Assembly (NCBI GenBank): GCA_029777885.1 | Contig: JAKORJ010000084.1 | Span: 1 to 39,606, forward strand | Length of the DNA stretch: 39,606 bases | From: Bacillota bacterium | Lineage (GTDB): Bacteria > Bacillota > Clostridia > Caldicoprobacterales > DTU083 | Direction: 5' to 3' | Shown here: positions 8,961-17,060 of the stretch, piece after piece | How the letters are laid out: every line of letters starts with the position of its first letter | How positions within the stretch are numbered: the first letter of the stretch is position 1 | Notes under the pieces: model-generated | Database searches by the model: none | Told to the model about the DNA's origin: nothing | The model's input: the letters and a program-made list of their open reading frames with translations, nothing else | Made by a program: the position numbers and the translations under genes

Positions 8961-9002
8961 GATCAACAAATAATGCAGCAGATCAAGGGGGTCTTTATTT
9001 TA

Positions 9003-10811
9003 ATGAAAGAGTTTTTCATAAGCCATGGCAAGCATCAGGGCGGCAATCTCCTTGATACTTTGAGGTCGTATGACATGGCGCCCCCCACGCCATGCGGAGG
9101 CAAGGGCATATGCGGCAAGTGCAGGGTTAGGATACTTAAAGGGGATGCCGCTTTGTCCGCACCTTACGATCATAACCAACCCATATCCAGGGAAGAGTGG
9201 GACATGGGCTACCGGCTGGCTTGCAGGACCAGGGTCAGTGATGATCTCATCATCGAGACTCCTGACAACCATTATACAAATGGCAATATCATGACTGACA
9301 GCTTTTCTGATACCGCCATAAAACCGGCCATAATAAAAAAATACATGGAGCTTCCAAAGCCAAGTCTTGATGACCAGGCATCGGATGTGGACAGGATTGA
9401 AAGGGAAGCCTGGGGTGCAAGGGTAAGGAGCATCGATCTGGTAAGAAGAATCCCTTATATTTTAAAAGTAAATGATCACAAGGTGACCTGCGCGATTGCA
9501 GGAGATGAGATCATCGCGGTAGAAGGCGGCGACACGAGCAGCGCCTGCTACGGTGTTGCGGTCGACATAGGTACTACCACTATAGTGGGCATGCTGATCG
9601 ATCTGAATACGGGAGACGAAGTCGGTATCTATTCCTGTCTCAATCCCCAGAAGCAATATGGCGATGATGTGATTTCCCGGATCGATCATACCAAGGCTTG
9701 CCCTGACGGCTTAAGCGAGCTTAGCAGCTTGATGATCGGTCAACTGAATGACATGCTCCGGCATTTCTGCAGCAAATACGATATATCACGTGCTAGCATA
9801 TACCACATGAACCTCGTCGGCAACACAGTGATGATGCATATTCTTGCATCCGTATCAGTTGACTCGATCGCCGTGTCACCCTTCAATCCCGTATTCACCA
9901 GGTTTACTGGAGCCAGGGGAAAGGACTTTGGCTTCGAAATGTGCCCGGAAGGCCTGGTGACCATTCTGCCCACACCGGCGGGATATATAGGCGCTGATAC
10001 TATTGCCTGCATATCCGCATGCGGAATGGCAAACCAACAAGGCTTGTCCCTGATGATCGACATAGGCACCAACGGCGAGATAGCCCTGGGCAACAAGGAT
10101 ACTATAGCAGCCTGTGCTGCGGCGGCCGGCCCTGCCTTCGAGGGCGGACATATAGAATGTGGAGTGGGGGGTATAGCTGGCGCGATCAACAAAGTGGTAT
10201 TTGAAAAAGATAGCGTCTCATATACGACGATAAATGGCGCTCCTGCCCTGGGGATATGCGGATCCGGCCTCGTCGATGCAATAGCGGGTATGCTGAAGCT
10301 GGGTCTGATCGAGTCTACCGGCAGGATGATCACCAGGCAGGAGGCTGAAGCAAGGTTTTCAACTGAAATAGCGAGCCGATTGCGTGAATACTCGGGCAAA
10401 TCTTGTTTTATGATCGCTTCGAAGGAAACGGGAGCCCAAAGGGATATTTATATTACCCAGAAAGACATTAGGGAGGTACAGCTGGCGAAAGCAGCCATTA
10501 CGGCAGGCGTTAAGGTCCTTATGAATGAATGCAAGGCGGATTACTGCGATATTGAGCACGTTTATCTTGCCGGGGGCTTTGGCAATTACATAGACATGGA
10601 CAGCGCTGCAGCCATTGGCCTCATACCCGGAGAGCTAAGGGACAAGGTCGTACCCATAGGGAACGGGGCCCTGACCGGCGCCAAGCTGTCGCTAAAGTCA
10701 AGCGACTATATGGCAGATACAAGCAGGATATATAAATTGATCAAATACGTGGAGCTCTCCTCAAGGCCGGATTTCCAGGACTTCTTTGTAGACTGCATGG
10801 AGTTGGCGTGA
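9003..10811 (+). CDS. RACo-type corrinoid activation protein (2Fe-2S ferredoxin + ASKHA ATPase)
   Basis: A protein of 602 residues from the ATG at 9003, preceded by AAGGGGG at 10 nt spacing; an ATG at 8973 has no such site. Residues 1-85 are a plant-type [2Fe-2S] domain with C31-x5-C37-x2-C40-x33-C74. A linker follows, then an acetate kinase/Hsp70-like ATPase domain (DUF4445 type) with AVDIGTTTIVGML, MIDIGTNGEIALG, CGSGLVDAIAG and LAGGFGNYID. Proteins of this design (RACo of Carboxydothermus, RamQ-like proteins) use ATP and an external electron donor to reduce inactive Co(II) corrinoid back to Co(I). The likely client is the corrinoid protein encoded at 4896-5528. The stop codon overlaps the downstream terminator. 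Confidence 0.92.
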   Translation: MKEFFISHGKHQGGNLLDTLRSYDMAPPTPCGGKGICGKCRVRILKGDAALSAPYDHNQPISREEWDMGYRLACRTRVSDDLIIETPDNHYTNGNIMTDSFSDTAIKPAIIKKYMELPKPSLDDQASDVDRIEREAWGARVRSIDLVRRIPYILKVNDHKVTCAIAGDEIIAVEGGDTSSACYGVAVDIGTTTIVGMLIDLNTGDEVGIYSCLNPQKQYGDDVISRIDHTKACPDGLSELSSLMIGQLNDMLRHFCSKYDISRASIYHMNLVGNTVMMHILASVSVDSIAVSPFNPVFTRFTGARGKDFGFEMCPEGLVTILPTPAGYIGADTIACISACGMANQQGLSLMIDIGTNGEIALGNKDTIAACAAAAGPAFEGGHIECGVGGIAGAINKVVFEKDSVSYTTINGAPALGICGSGLVDAIAGMLKLGLIESTGRMITRQEAEARFSTEIASRLREYSGKSCFMIASKETGAQRDIYITQKDIREVQLAKAAITAGVKVLMNECKADYCDIEHVYLAGGFGNYIDMDSAAAIGLIPGELRDKVVPIGNGALTGAKLSLKSSDYMADTSRIYKLIKYVELSSRPDFQDFFVDCMELA

Positions 10812-10812
10812 A

Positions 10813-10836
10813 AAAGGAGGCTTTAAAGCCTCCTTT
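10813..10836. terminator. Shared bidirectional terminator between RACo and fabI
   Basis: A fully palindromic stem (AAAGGAGGCTTT/AAAGCCTCCTTT) lies between two convergent genes. It has a short A/T run on each flank, so it can serve both strands. Confidence 0.8.
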
Positions 10837-10843
10837 AACACTA

Positions 10844-11611
10844 TTAACCTAAAATATGATACCCGCTGTCTACATGTATATTCTCACCGGTGATGCCCCT
10901 GGACAGGTCGCTTAGAAGGAAAACCGCAGTATCTCCGACCTCTTCCTGGGATGTCAGCTTTCTTAATGGCGCTCTCTCTTCAAAGGTTTTAAGGAAGGTA
11001 TTGAAATCCTTTATGCCTTTGGCAGACGCTGTCTTGATAGGCCCGGAAGAAACGGAGTTCACCCTGATATTTTCCGGCCCAAGATCCATGGCAAGATATC
11101 TGACGGAAGCCTCCAAAGCAGCCTTGGCCACCCCCATGACGTTGTAGTTAGGTACTACCCGTTCCCCTCCAAGATAGGTCAGGGTGACTATGCTGCCGCC
11201 TTCGGTCATAAGGGGTCTTGCATATTTTGCAACAGCTGCGAGGGAATAGGCGCTAATGTTTTGCGCGAGCAGGTAGCCTTCCCTGGAGGTATCATAGTAA
11301 TGGCCTTCCAGCTCTTCCCGCTTTGCAAAGGCTATACTATGGACTATGCCGTGCAGTACACCGTATTTTTGACCTATTTGGTCAAACAAGCCGGCGATAT
11401 CCTCATCCACTGTCACGTCACATGGATAGAGTGATACATTTGGGATGTCGGCTGTCAGCTGGCGTACACTGTCACCTAGTCTTTCCCCCTGGTATGTAAA
11501 TATAAGGTTGGCGCCGGCTTTCAAGCATGATTGGGCAATACCCCAGGCTATGCTCCATTTGTTGGCTACTCCCATAATAAGGATGTTTTTGTTCTCCAGC
11601 AGTTTGCTCAT
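10844..11611 (-). CDS. fabI: Enoyl-[acyl-carrier-protein] reductase (NADH), FabI
   Basis: A protein of 255 residues, the usual FabI length, of the short-chain dehydrogenase fold. It catalyses the last step of fatty-acid elongation, reducing enoyl-ACP with NAD(P)H. Diagnostic features are the FabI nucleotide site (GVANKWSIAWGIAQ), the GIVHSIAFA stretch, and the active-site Y-x6-K in NYNVMGVAKAAL, which sets FabI apart from ordinary SDRs (Y-x3-K). The start ATG at 11611 has GGGAGG 10 nt upstream and begins MSKLLENKNILIMG; upstream in-frame ATGs lie inside or ahead of the ribosome binding site. The gene is transcribed alone and divergently from tig. This is the triclosan-target type of enoyl reductase. 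Confidence 0.95.
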   Translation of the reverse strand: MSKLLENKNILIMGVANKWSIAWGIAQSCLKAGANLIFTYQGERLGDSVRQLTADIPNVSLYPCDVTVDEDIAGLFDQIGQKYGVLHGIVHSIAFAKREELEGHYYDTSREGYLLAQNISAYSLAAVAKYARPLMTEGGSIVTLTYLGGERVVPNYNVMGVAKAALEASVRYLAMDLGPENIRVNSVSSGPIKTASAKGIKDFNTFLKTFEERAPLRKLTSQEEVGDTAVFLLSDLSRGITGENIHVDSGYHILG

Positions 11612-11642
11612 AGCGTTCATTCCTCCCTTGAGAGTTTTTATC

Positions 11643-11672
11643 ATTATACATTTATTATACTTACCCTGACAA
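11643..11672 (-). promoter_or_regulatory. fabI promoter
   Basis: On the minus strand TTGTCA (plus 11667-11672) and a perfect TATAAT (plus 11643-11648) have an 18-nt spacer, about 30 nt upstream of the fabI start. No FapR-type palindrome was seen. Confidence 0.6.
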
Positions 11673-11695
11673 CAGAGTTGTCCAAAAATGTGGTA

Positions 11696-11724
11696 TTGCA
11701 TTAGCATTTCACATGTGTTAAGAT
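11696..11724 (+). promoter_or_regulatory. tig promoter
   Basis: TTGCAT and TAAGAT are separated by 17 nt. Transcription would begin near 11731, giving a leader of about 120 nt before the TTG start of tig. No riboswitch was recognised in that leader. Confidence 0.5.
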
Positions 11725-11849
11725 ACAGTTTGAAAGTAGGAGAGATTTTCCGTTTTTATGCATTTAAAGTTAGAAATAGCCTGAAACAGGTTAGAATAAT
11801 AATAACAGATGCAGACAATCTCATTGCATTATTAAGGAGGACGCAGCAA

Positions 11850-13172
11850 TTGAAAGTTACAGCAGAAAAAACAGACACAAATAAAGTAAAACTCGAAATC
11901 CATGTCGATCCAGAGACTTTTGAACGGGGAATGGAGAAATCATACCTAAAGAACAGGAAGAACATATCGATACCTGGATTCCGCAAGGGCAAGGTCCCGA
12001 GAAAGATTATAGAAAGGTATTATGGCGAAGCCATATTCTATGAAGATGCAGTAAACGAAATATTCCCAGCTGCCTATGACGAGGCTGTTCGCGAGGCCAA
12101 CATAGAGCCGGTAGACAGGCCTGAGATCGACATCGTTCAGATCGGTAGCGGCCAGGACCTGATCCTCACAGCCCTGGTTACAGTCAAGCCCGAGGTAGAA
12201 CTTGGACAATACAAAGGTATAGAAGTAACCAGGACGGAGTATAATGTAACAGATGATGACGTAGACCATCAGCTTCATCATGTTGTCGAACGCAATGCAA
12301 GATGGATATCGGTGGAACGTGCCGTGAAAGAGGGGGACAGGGTCACCCTGGACTATACAGGCACCATCGACGGTAAAGAGTTCCCCGGCGGCGCGGCTGA
12401 GAAATATATCCTTGAGATCGGTTCAGGTCATTTCATACCCGGCTTTGAAGAACAGCTCACAGGTATGATGCCTGGCGAGGAAAAAGACATAAATGTCACC
12501 TTTCCGGAAAAATATCATGCGGAAGAGCTGCAGGGCAAGGCTGCAGTATTCCATGTAAAAATACATGAGGTCAAGGAAAAGGAACTGCCGGCTCTGGATG
12601 ACGAGTTCGCAAAGGATGTCAGTGAATTCGATACCCTTGACGAGTACAAAGCGGATATAAAGAAAAGGCTGGTCGATGCCGCGGAAGCAAGGTCCAGGAA
12701 TGATATGGAAAATGAGCTGATCAGGAAGGTAGTCGACAATGCCAAGGTCGAGATCCCTGATGTAATGGTAGAAAATGAGATAGACGATATGGTTAGGGAT
12801 ATGGATTACCGTATGAGGTACAACGGCCTGACACTGGACCAGTACCTAAAAATGACCAATACTACATTGGATGATTTAAGGGCACAATTTAAGGAAGATG
12901 CATACAATAGAGTTAAGACACAGCTGGTTCTCGAAAGCATAGCAAAGGCTGAGAATATCGAGGCTACTGATGAGGACCTGGAAAAGGAATACGCAAGACT
13001 GGCTGACCAGTACAAGCAAAGCATAGAAGAGGTAAAGAAGAATTTCGCTAACAGTACTGGATATATAAGCAACAGTATCAAAGTCAACAAGACGATCGAC
13101 TTTCTAATAGATAATTCAGTAGTAACAGTTAAACCAGCCCAGGACTTGCATAGTGAGGAGAAAGAAAATTAA
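11850..13172 (+). CDS. tig: Trigger factor (ribosome-associated chaperone/PPIase)
   Basis: A protein of 440 residues starting at the TTG at 11850, with AAGGAGG 9 nt upstream. The resulting N-terminus MKVTAEKTDTNKVKLEI is that of trigger factor, whereas the 54 residues ahead of it look untranslated. Domains in order: N-terminal ribosome-binding domain with the signature GFRKGKVPR, FKBP-type prolyl isomerase (about 155-240, VTLDYTGTIDGKEF and PGFEEQLTGM), and the helical C-terminal chaperone domain. It binds nascent chains at the ribosome exit tunnel. It is first in a cluster with clpP and clpX, the standard bacterial arrangement. clpP follows after 21 nt. Confidence 0.97.
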   Translation: MKVTAEKTDTNKVKLEIHVDPETFERGMEKSYLKNRKNISIPGFRKGKVPRKIIERYYGEAIFYEDAVNEIFPAAYDEAVREANIEPVDRPEIDIVQIGSGQDLILTALVTVKPEVELGQYKGIEVTRTEYNVTDDDVDHQLHHVVERNARWISVERAVKEGDRVTLDYTGTIDGKEFPGGAAEKYILEIGSGHFIPGFEEQLTGMMPGEEKDINVTFPEKYHAEELQGKAAVFHVKIHEVKEKELPALDDEFAKDVSEFDTLDEYKADIKKRLVDAAEARSRNDMENELIRKVVDNAKVEIPDVMVENEIDDMVRDMDYRMRYNGLTLDQYLKMTNTTLDDLRAQFKEDAYNRVKTQLVLESIAKAENIEATDEDLEKEYARLADQYKQSIEEVKKNFANSTGYISNSIKVNKTIDFLIDNSVVTVKPAQDLHSEEKEN

Positions 13173-13193
13173 ACGGATGGGAGGAGAACGACT

Positions 13194-13775
13194 GTGAATC
13201 TTGTACCGATAGTGGTGGAACAGACGAATCGCGGTGAAAGATCCTACGATATATATTCACGACTGCTGCAGGAACGTATAGTATTCCTTGGCGGTGAAAT
13301 AACGGATGTTACTGCCAGCCTGGTCGTAGCACAGCTTCTGTACCTGGAAGCCGACGACCCGGATAAGGACATAAGGCTTTACATAAACAGCCCCGGCGGA
13401 TCGGTAACCGCCGGTATGGCTATTTATGATACCATGCAGTATATTAAATGCGATGTATCTACGATCTGCATTGGATTGGCAGCGTCGATGGGCGCATTTT
13501 TACTGGCTGCCGGTGCAAAGGGCAAGCGCTTTGCCCTGCCCAACAGTGAGATAATGCTGCATCAACCCCTAGGAGGTGCCAGGGGACAAGCAACCGATAT
13601 TATGATACATGCCGAGCAGATATTGAAAATAAAGAGGACCCTGAACAGGATCCTGTCTGAAAGGACAGGACAGCCGATTGAAAGGATAGAGAAGGATACG
13701 GACAGAGACTTCTTTATGTCTGCGCAGGAGGCAAAGAATTACGGCCTTATAGACGAGGTAATAGTCTCCCGCTGA
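13194..13775 (+). CDS. clpP: ATP-dependent Clp protease proteolytic subunit ClpP
   Basis: A protein of 193 residues, normal for ClpP, starting with GTG at 13194 behind GGGAGGAG. The catalytic serine is Ser98 in GLAASMGAF and the histidine lies in MLHQPLGG; the oxyanion-region phrase [15 protein letters not shown] is intact. It forms the tetradecameric serine protease barrel fed by ClpX or ClpC. There is no propeptide beyond the usual short N-terminal stretch. It is co-transcribed with tig and, after 22 nt, clpX. Confidence 0.98.
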   Translation: MNLVPIVVEQTNRGERSYDIYSRLLQERIVFLGGEITDVTASLVVAQLLYLEADDPDKDIRLYINSPGGSVTAGMAIYDTMQYIKCDVSTICIGLAASMGAFLLAAGAKGKRFALPNSEIMLHQPLGGARGQATDIMIHAEQILKIKRTLNRILSERTGQPIERIEKDTDRDFFMSAQEAKNYGLIDEVIVSR

Positions 13776-13797
13776 TAGCGGATAAAGAGGTGAAACG

Positions 13798-15084
13798 ATG
13801 GCAAGATATGAAGAAAAAAAGCAGCTTAAGTGCTCTTTTTGCGGAAAAACCCAGGACCAGGTAAGGAGATTGGTTGCCGGTCCCGGTGTATATATATGCG
13901 ATGAATGTATAGAGCTTTGCCAGGAGATCATCGAAGAAGAATTTGAAGATGCTTCTGAACTCGAATTGAAGGACATACCCAAACCTGCTGAGATAAAGCA
14001 GATACTGGATCAATATGTGGTCAGCCAGGAGGAAGCCAAGAAAAAGCTGGCTGTTGCAGTTTATAACCACTACAAGCGTATAAACAGTGACAGCAAGAAT
14101 GATGATGTGGAGCTGCAAAAGAGCAATATCGTCATGCTGGGCCCAACAGGGTCCGGCAAGACCCTGTTGGCTCAGACCCTGGCCAAGATCCTGAACGTAC
14201 CCTTTGCAGTGGCAGATGCGACATCCCTCACCGACGCCGGATATGTGGGCGAGGACGTGGAAAACATACTGCTAAAGCTGATACAGGCTGCAGATTTCGA
14301 CATCGAGCGGGCGGAAAAAGGGATCATCTATATAGATGAAATAGACAAGATAGCCAGGAAATCAGAGAACCCGTCCATAACAAGGGATGTATCGGGTGAA
14401 GGTGTGCAACAGGCCCTGCTCAAGATCCTGGAGGGTACGGTAGCAAGCGTACCGCCCCAGGGCGGCAGAAAGCACCCCCACCAAGAGTTTATCCAGATAG
14501 ACACGACCAACATACTCTTCATATGCGGCGGTGCCTTCGACGGTATCGATAAGATCATCCAAAAGCGTATCGGCAAAAAGTCGATAGGCTTCGGCGCAGA
14601 TGTACAAAGCAACGTGCAACGGGATATCGGTGAGATCCTGAAGCATATCCTGCCCGAAGACCTGCTGAAGTACGGCTTGATTCCTGAGTTTGTAGGACGA
14701 CTTCCAGTCATAGCCACCTTGAACAGCCTGAACGAAGAGGCCCTGATAAGCATACTGACAGAGCCCAAGAACGCTTTGGTGAAGCAATACCAGAAGCTCT
14801 TTGAAATGGATGGCGTTTCACTGGAGTTTGAAGAAGAGGCGCTGAAGGTGATTGCTAAGAAGGCCATAGAAAGAAAAACCGGCGCCAGGGGCTTGAGGGC
14901 GATACTGGAAGAGATCATGCTGAACGTCATGTATGAGATCCCGTCCAGGGGCGATGTAGAAAAGTGCATCATCACCAAGGATACGATCCTGAACAATATG
15001 GAGCCTATCTTGATACTGGCTGACAGTCAAAAGCCAGGGAAAACGGCCAAGAAGGTCAAGGAGAAAAAAGAATCCGTTTCTTGA
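13798..15084 (+). CDS. clpX: ATP-dependent Clp protease ATP-binding subunit ClpX
   Basis: A protein of 428 residues. The N-terminal zinc-binding domain has C12-x2-C15 and C34-x2-C37. The AAA+ module has Walker A GPTGSGKT, Walker [11 protein letters not shown], sensor elements and the ClpP-docking IGF loop (KKSIGFGAD). A Lys-rich tail ends the protein. It unfolds tagged substrates and threads them into ClpP. The ribosome binding site AAAGAGGTG precedes the ATG. A hairpin follows the gene, so lonB is probably transcribed separately. Confidence 0.98.
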   Translation: MARYEEKKQLKCSFCGKTQDQVRRLVAGPGVYICDECIELCQEIIEEEFEDASELELKDIPKPAEIKQILDQYVVSQEEAKKKLAVAVYNHYKRINSDSKNDDVELQKSNIVMLGPTGSGKTLLAQTLAKILNVPFAVADATSLTDAGYVGEDVENILLKLIQAADFDIERAEKGIIYIDEIDKIARKSENPSITRDVSGEGVQQALLKILEGTVASVPPQGGRKHPHQEFIQIDTTNILFICGGAFDGIDKIIQKRIGKKSIGFGADVQSNVQRDIGEILKHILPEDLLKYGLIPEFVGRLPVIATLNSLNEEALISILTEPKNALVKQYQKLFEMDGVSLEFEEEALKVIAKKAIERKTGARGLRAILEEIMLNVMYEIPSRGDVEKCIITKDTILNNMEPILILADSQKPGKTAKKVKEKKESVS

Positions 15085-15088
15085 TAAA

Positions 15089-15116
15089 AAGGAGCTGAAT
15101 AGCTCCTTATTATTTT
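15089..15116 (+). terminator. Terminator after clpX
   Basis: An 8-bp stem AAGGAGCT/AGCTCCTT with a GAAT tetraloop is followed by the interrupted T-rich tail ATTATTTT. It ends the tig-clpP-clpX transcript, perhaps incompletely. Confidence 0.7.
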
Positions 15117-15148
15117 AGTGCCTTCTTCCATTTTTTATCGGATACCTT

Positions 15149-15178
15149 GGATAGAAAGCAATAATATACAGCATACTA
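15149..15178 (+). promoter_or_regulatory. Possible forespore (sigma-G-like) promoter of lonB
   Basis: GGATA (15149-15153) and CATACTA (15172-15178) are separated by 18 nt. The -10 fits the sigma-G pattern CATnHTA completely and the -35 fits GHATR with one mismatch. The expected start near 15185 suits a lonB start at 15224. The motif is short and was found by eye. Confidence 0.35.
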
Positions 15179-15223
15179 ACATTAAATATGTTAAAGCTGT
15201 ATATGAAAGGAAGAAAGGCGTTG

Positions 15224-16933
15224 TTGAGTGATGCATTGGTGATCATACAGTTCTTTTTTGCAGTTGTGATAGGGCTGTATTTCCTGAACCTGTTAAGAAG
15301 CCAGCAAAGCAACAAGGTAGCGATCGACAAGGAATCAAAAAAGGAAATGGAAAATCTCCAAAGACTTAGAGAGATTTCGCTGACCGAGCCACTGTCAGAG
15401 AAGACCAGGCCGAAGACCTTTGAAGACATAATAGGCCAGGAGGACGGTATAAAGGCTTTGAAAGCTGCCCTGTGCGGCCCGAACCCCCAGCATGTGATAA
15501 TTTATGGCCCTCCCGGCATAGGGAAGACCTGTGCAGCCAGGCTTGTGCTGGAAGAAGCAAAGAAGAACCCCAACTCCCCATTCAAGCGCAACGCAAAGTT
15601 TGTAGAGATCGATGCCACTTCATTGCGCTTTGATGAGCGCAGTATAGCCGACCCCCTCATCGGGTCCGTCCATGACCCTATATACCAAGGCGCAGGCCCG
15701 CTGGGCATAGCCGGTATACCCCAGCCAAAGCCCGGCGCTGTAACAAAGGCCCATGGAGGGATCCTTTTCCTCGATGAGATAGGGGAGTTGCATCCTATCC
15801 AGATGAACAAGCTGCTCAAGGTGCTGGAGGACAGGAAGGTATTTTTGGAAAGCGCCTACTACAACTCGCAGGACACCAATATACCGCGCCATATACATGA
15901 GATATTCCAGAAAGGACTGCCGGCAGATTTCAGGCTGGTAGGAGCGACTACGCGGAGCAGCAGCGAAATACCGGCGGCTATTCGTTCACGCTGCCTTGAG
16001 ATATATTTCAGAGCCCTCACCCAGGATGAAATTTGCACCATTGCAAGGAATGCGGCGAAAAAAGGTAACTTTGGCATAGAGGAAAGCGCTGTCCAGATAG
16101 TAGGGAAATACGCGAGCAACGGTCGGGATGCCGTAAACATAATCCAGCTTGCAGGTGGAGTTGCGCTTACTGAAGGCCGCAGCACGATCACTACACAGGA
16201 TGTGGAATGGGTGGTCCAAAACGGGAATTATACGCCCCGGCCGGACAAAAAAGTATGGGATGCTCCGAGGGTAGGGTGTGTGAATGGCTTGGCGGTATAT
16301 GGTCCCAACATGGGCGCCGTGATGGAGATCGAAGCGACAGCTGTACCGGCTGCCAAAGGCAAGGGCGAGGTCATTGTGACAGGCATAATAGACGAAGAGG
16401 AAATGAACAGCGAAAGCAAAAAGGTTCGCAGGAAGAGCACGGCCAAGGGTTCAGTCGACAACGTCATGACCATCTTGCGCAATTGCTTTAACATAAACAC
16501 AAGAAACTACGACATCCATATCAACTTCCCGGGCGGTACGCCTGTTGACGGCCCGTCTGCCGGGATAGCCATACTGACAGCAGTATACTCGGCTATAACC
16601 GGGTTGCCCGTTGACAACAAGCTGGCCATGACAGGGGAGCTGTCCATACAGGGGTATGTAAAGCCTGTTGGGGAGGTACCGGCTAAGGTCAATGCTGCGA
16701 TACATGCTGGGGCAAGCAGAGTCATAATACCGTCAGAAAACTGGCAGGACAATATCAAAAATGAAAAGATAGAGGTCATACCGGTAAAGAGAGTCGAAGA
16801 GGTGATAGAGCTTGCAGTCCGGGAAATCTGGGACAATAGCACGAAAATAGGGATAAGCAAGGACTCGGCGCTGCTTTCGGCTTCGTCAGCCCCGGACAAT
16901 GCAGAAAAACTGATAAAGAAGGCTTTGCATTGA
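15224..16933 (+). CDS. lonB: Lon-like ATP-dependent protease LonB (sporulation type)
   Basis: A protein of 569 residues from the TTG at 15224, with AAAGGAAGAAAGG 5-10 nt upstream. The start gives MSDALVIIQFFFAVVIGLYF, which parallels the N-terminus of Bacillus LonB; an ATG at 15188 would be very near the transcript start. One N-terminal membrane segment replaces the long LonA N-domain. The AAA+ part has GPPGIGKT and FLDEIGELHP, and the protease domain has Ser in PVDGPSAG plus the downstream Lys. In Bacillus, LonB is confined to the developing forespore. The order clpX-lonB-lon-engB is conserved in spore formers. It is followed by a separate lon promoter. Confidence 0.95.
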   Translation: MSDALVIIQFFFAVVIGLYFLNLLRSQQSNKVAIDKESKKEMENLQRLREISLTEPLSEKTRPKTFEDIIGQEDGIKALKAALCGPNPQHVIIYGPPGIGKTCAARLVLEEAKKNPNSPFKRNAKFVEIDATSLRFDERSIADPLIGSVHDPIYQGAGPLGIAGIPQPKPGAVTKAHGGILFLDEIGELHPIQMNKLLKVLEDRKVFLESAYYNSQDTNIPRHIHEIFQKGLPADFRLVGATTRSSSEIPAAIRSRCLEIYFRALTQDEICTIARNAAKKGNFGIEESAVQIVGKYASNGRDAVNIIQLAGGVALTEGRSTITTQDVEWVVQNGNYTPRPDKKVWDAPRVGCVNGLAVYGPNMGAVMEIEATAVPAAKGKGEVIVTGIIDEEEMNSESKKVRRKSTAKGSVDNVMTILRNCFNINTRNYDIHINFPGGTPVDGPSAGIAILTAVYSAITGLPVDNKLAMTGELSIQGYVKPVGEVPAKVNAAIHAGASRVIIPSENWQDNIKNEKIEVIPVKRVEEVIELAVREIWDNSTKIGISKDSALLSASSAPDNAEKLIKKALH

Positions 16934-16992
16934 CCCGGGTTGGATATCCCCAATCGATATGTATTGGAAAATTGTTAACCGGTAGGACAAAA

Positions 16993-17021
16993 TTGCATGA
17001 TGGCAGACATTCGGGTATAAT
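16993..17021 (+). promoter_or_regulatory. lon promoter
   Basis: TTGCAT and a perfect TATAAT are separated by 17 nt, about 40 nt ahead of the lon start. No CIRCE or CtsR operator was found around it. Confidence 0.6.
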
Positions 17022-17060
17022 ATACTGGTCAGTATTAGTTGGACAAGGAGTTGAAACCGG

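Noticed and set aside
16969-16992. TTGTTAACCGGTAGGACAA as a second Rex site ahead of lon
   Set aside because: Only one half-site fits; the second half and spacing do not match the Rex dyad.
16934-17060. CIRCE or CtsR heat-shock operator upstream of lon
   Set aside because: Neither the TTAGCACTC/GAGTGCTAA dyad nor the GGTCAAA tandem repeat is present.
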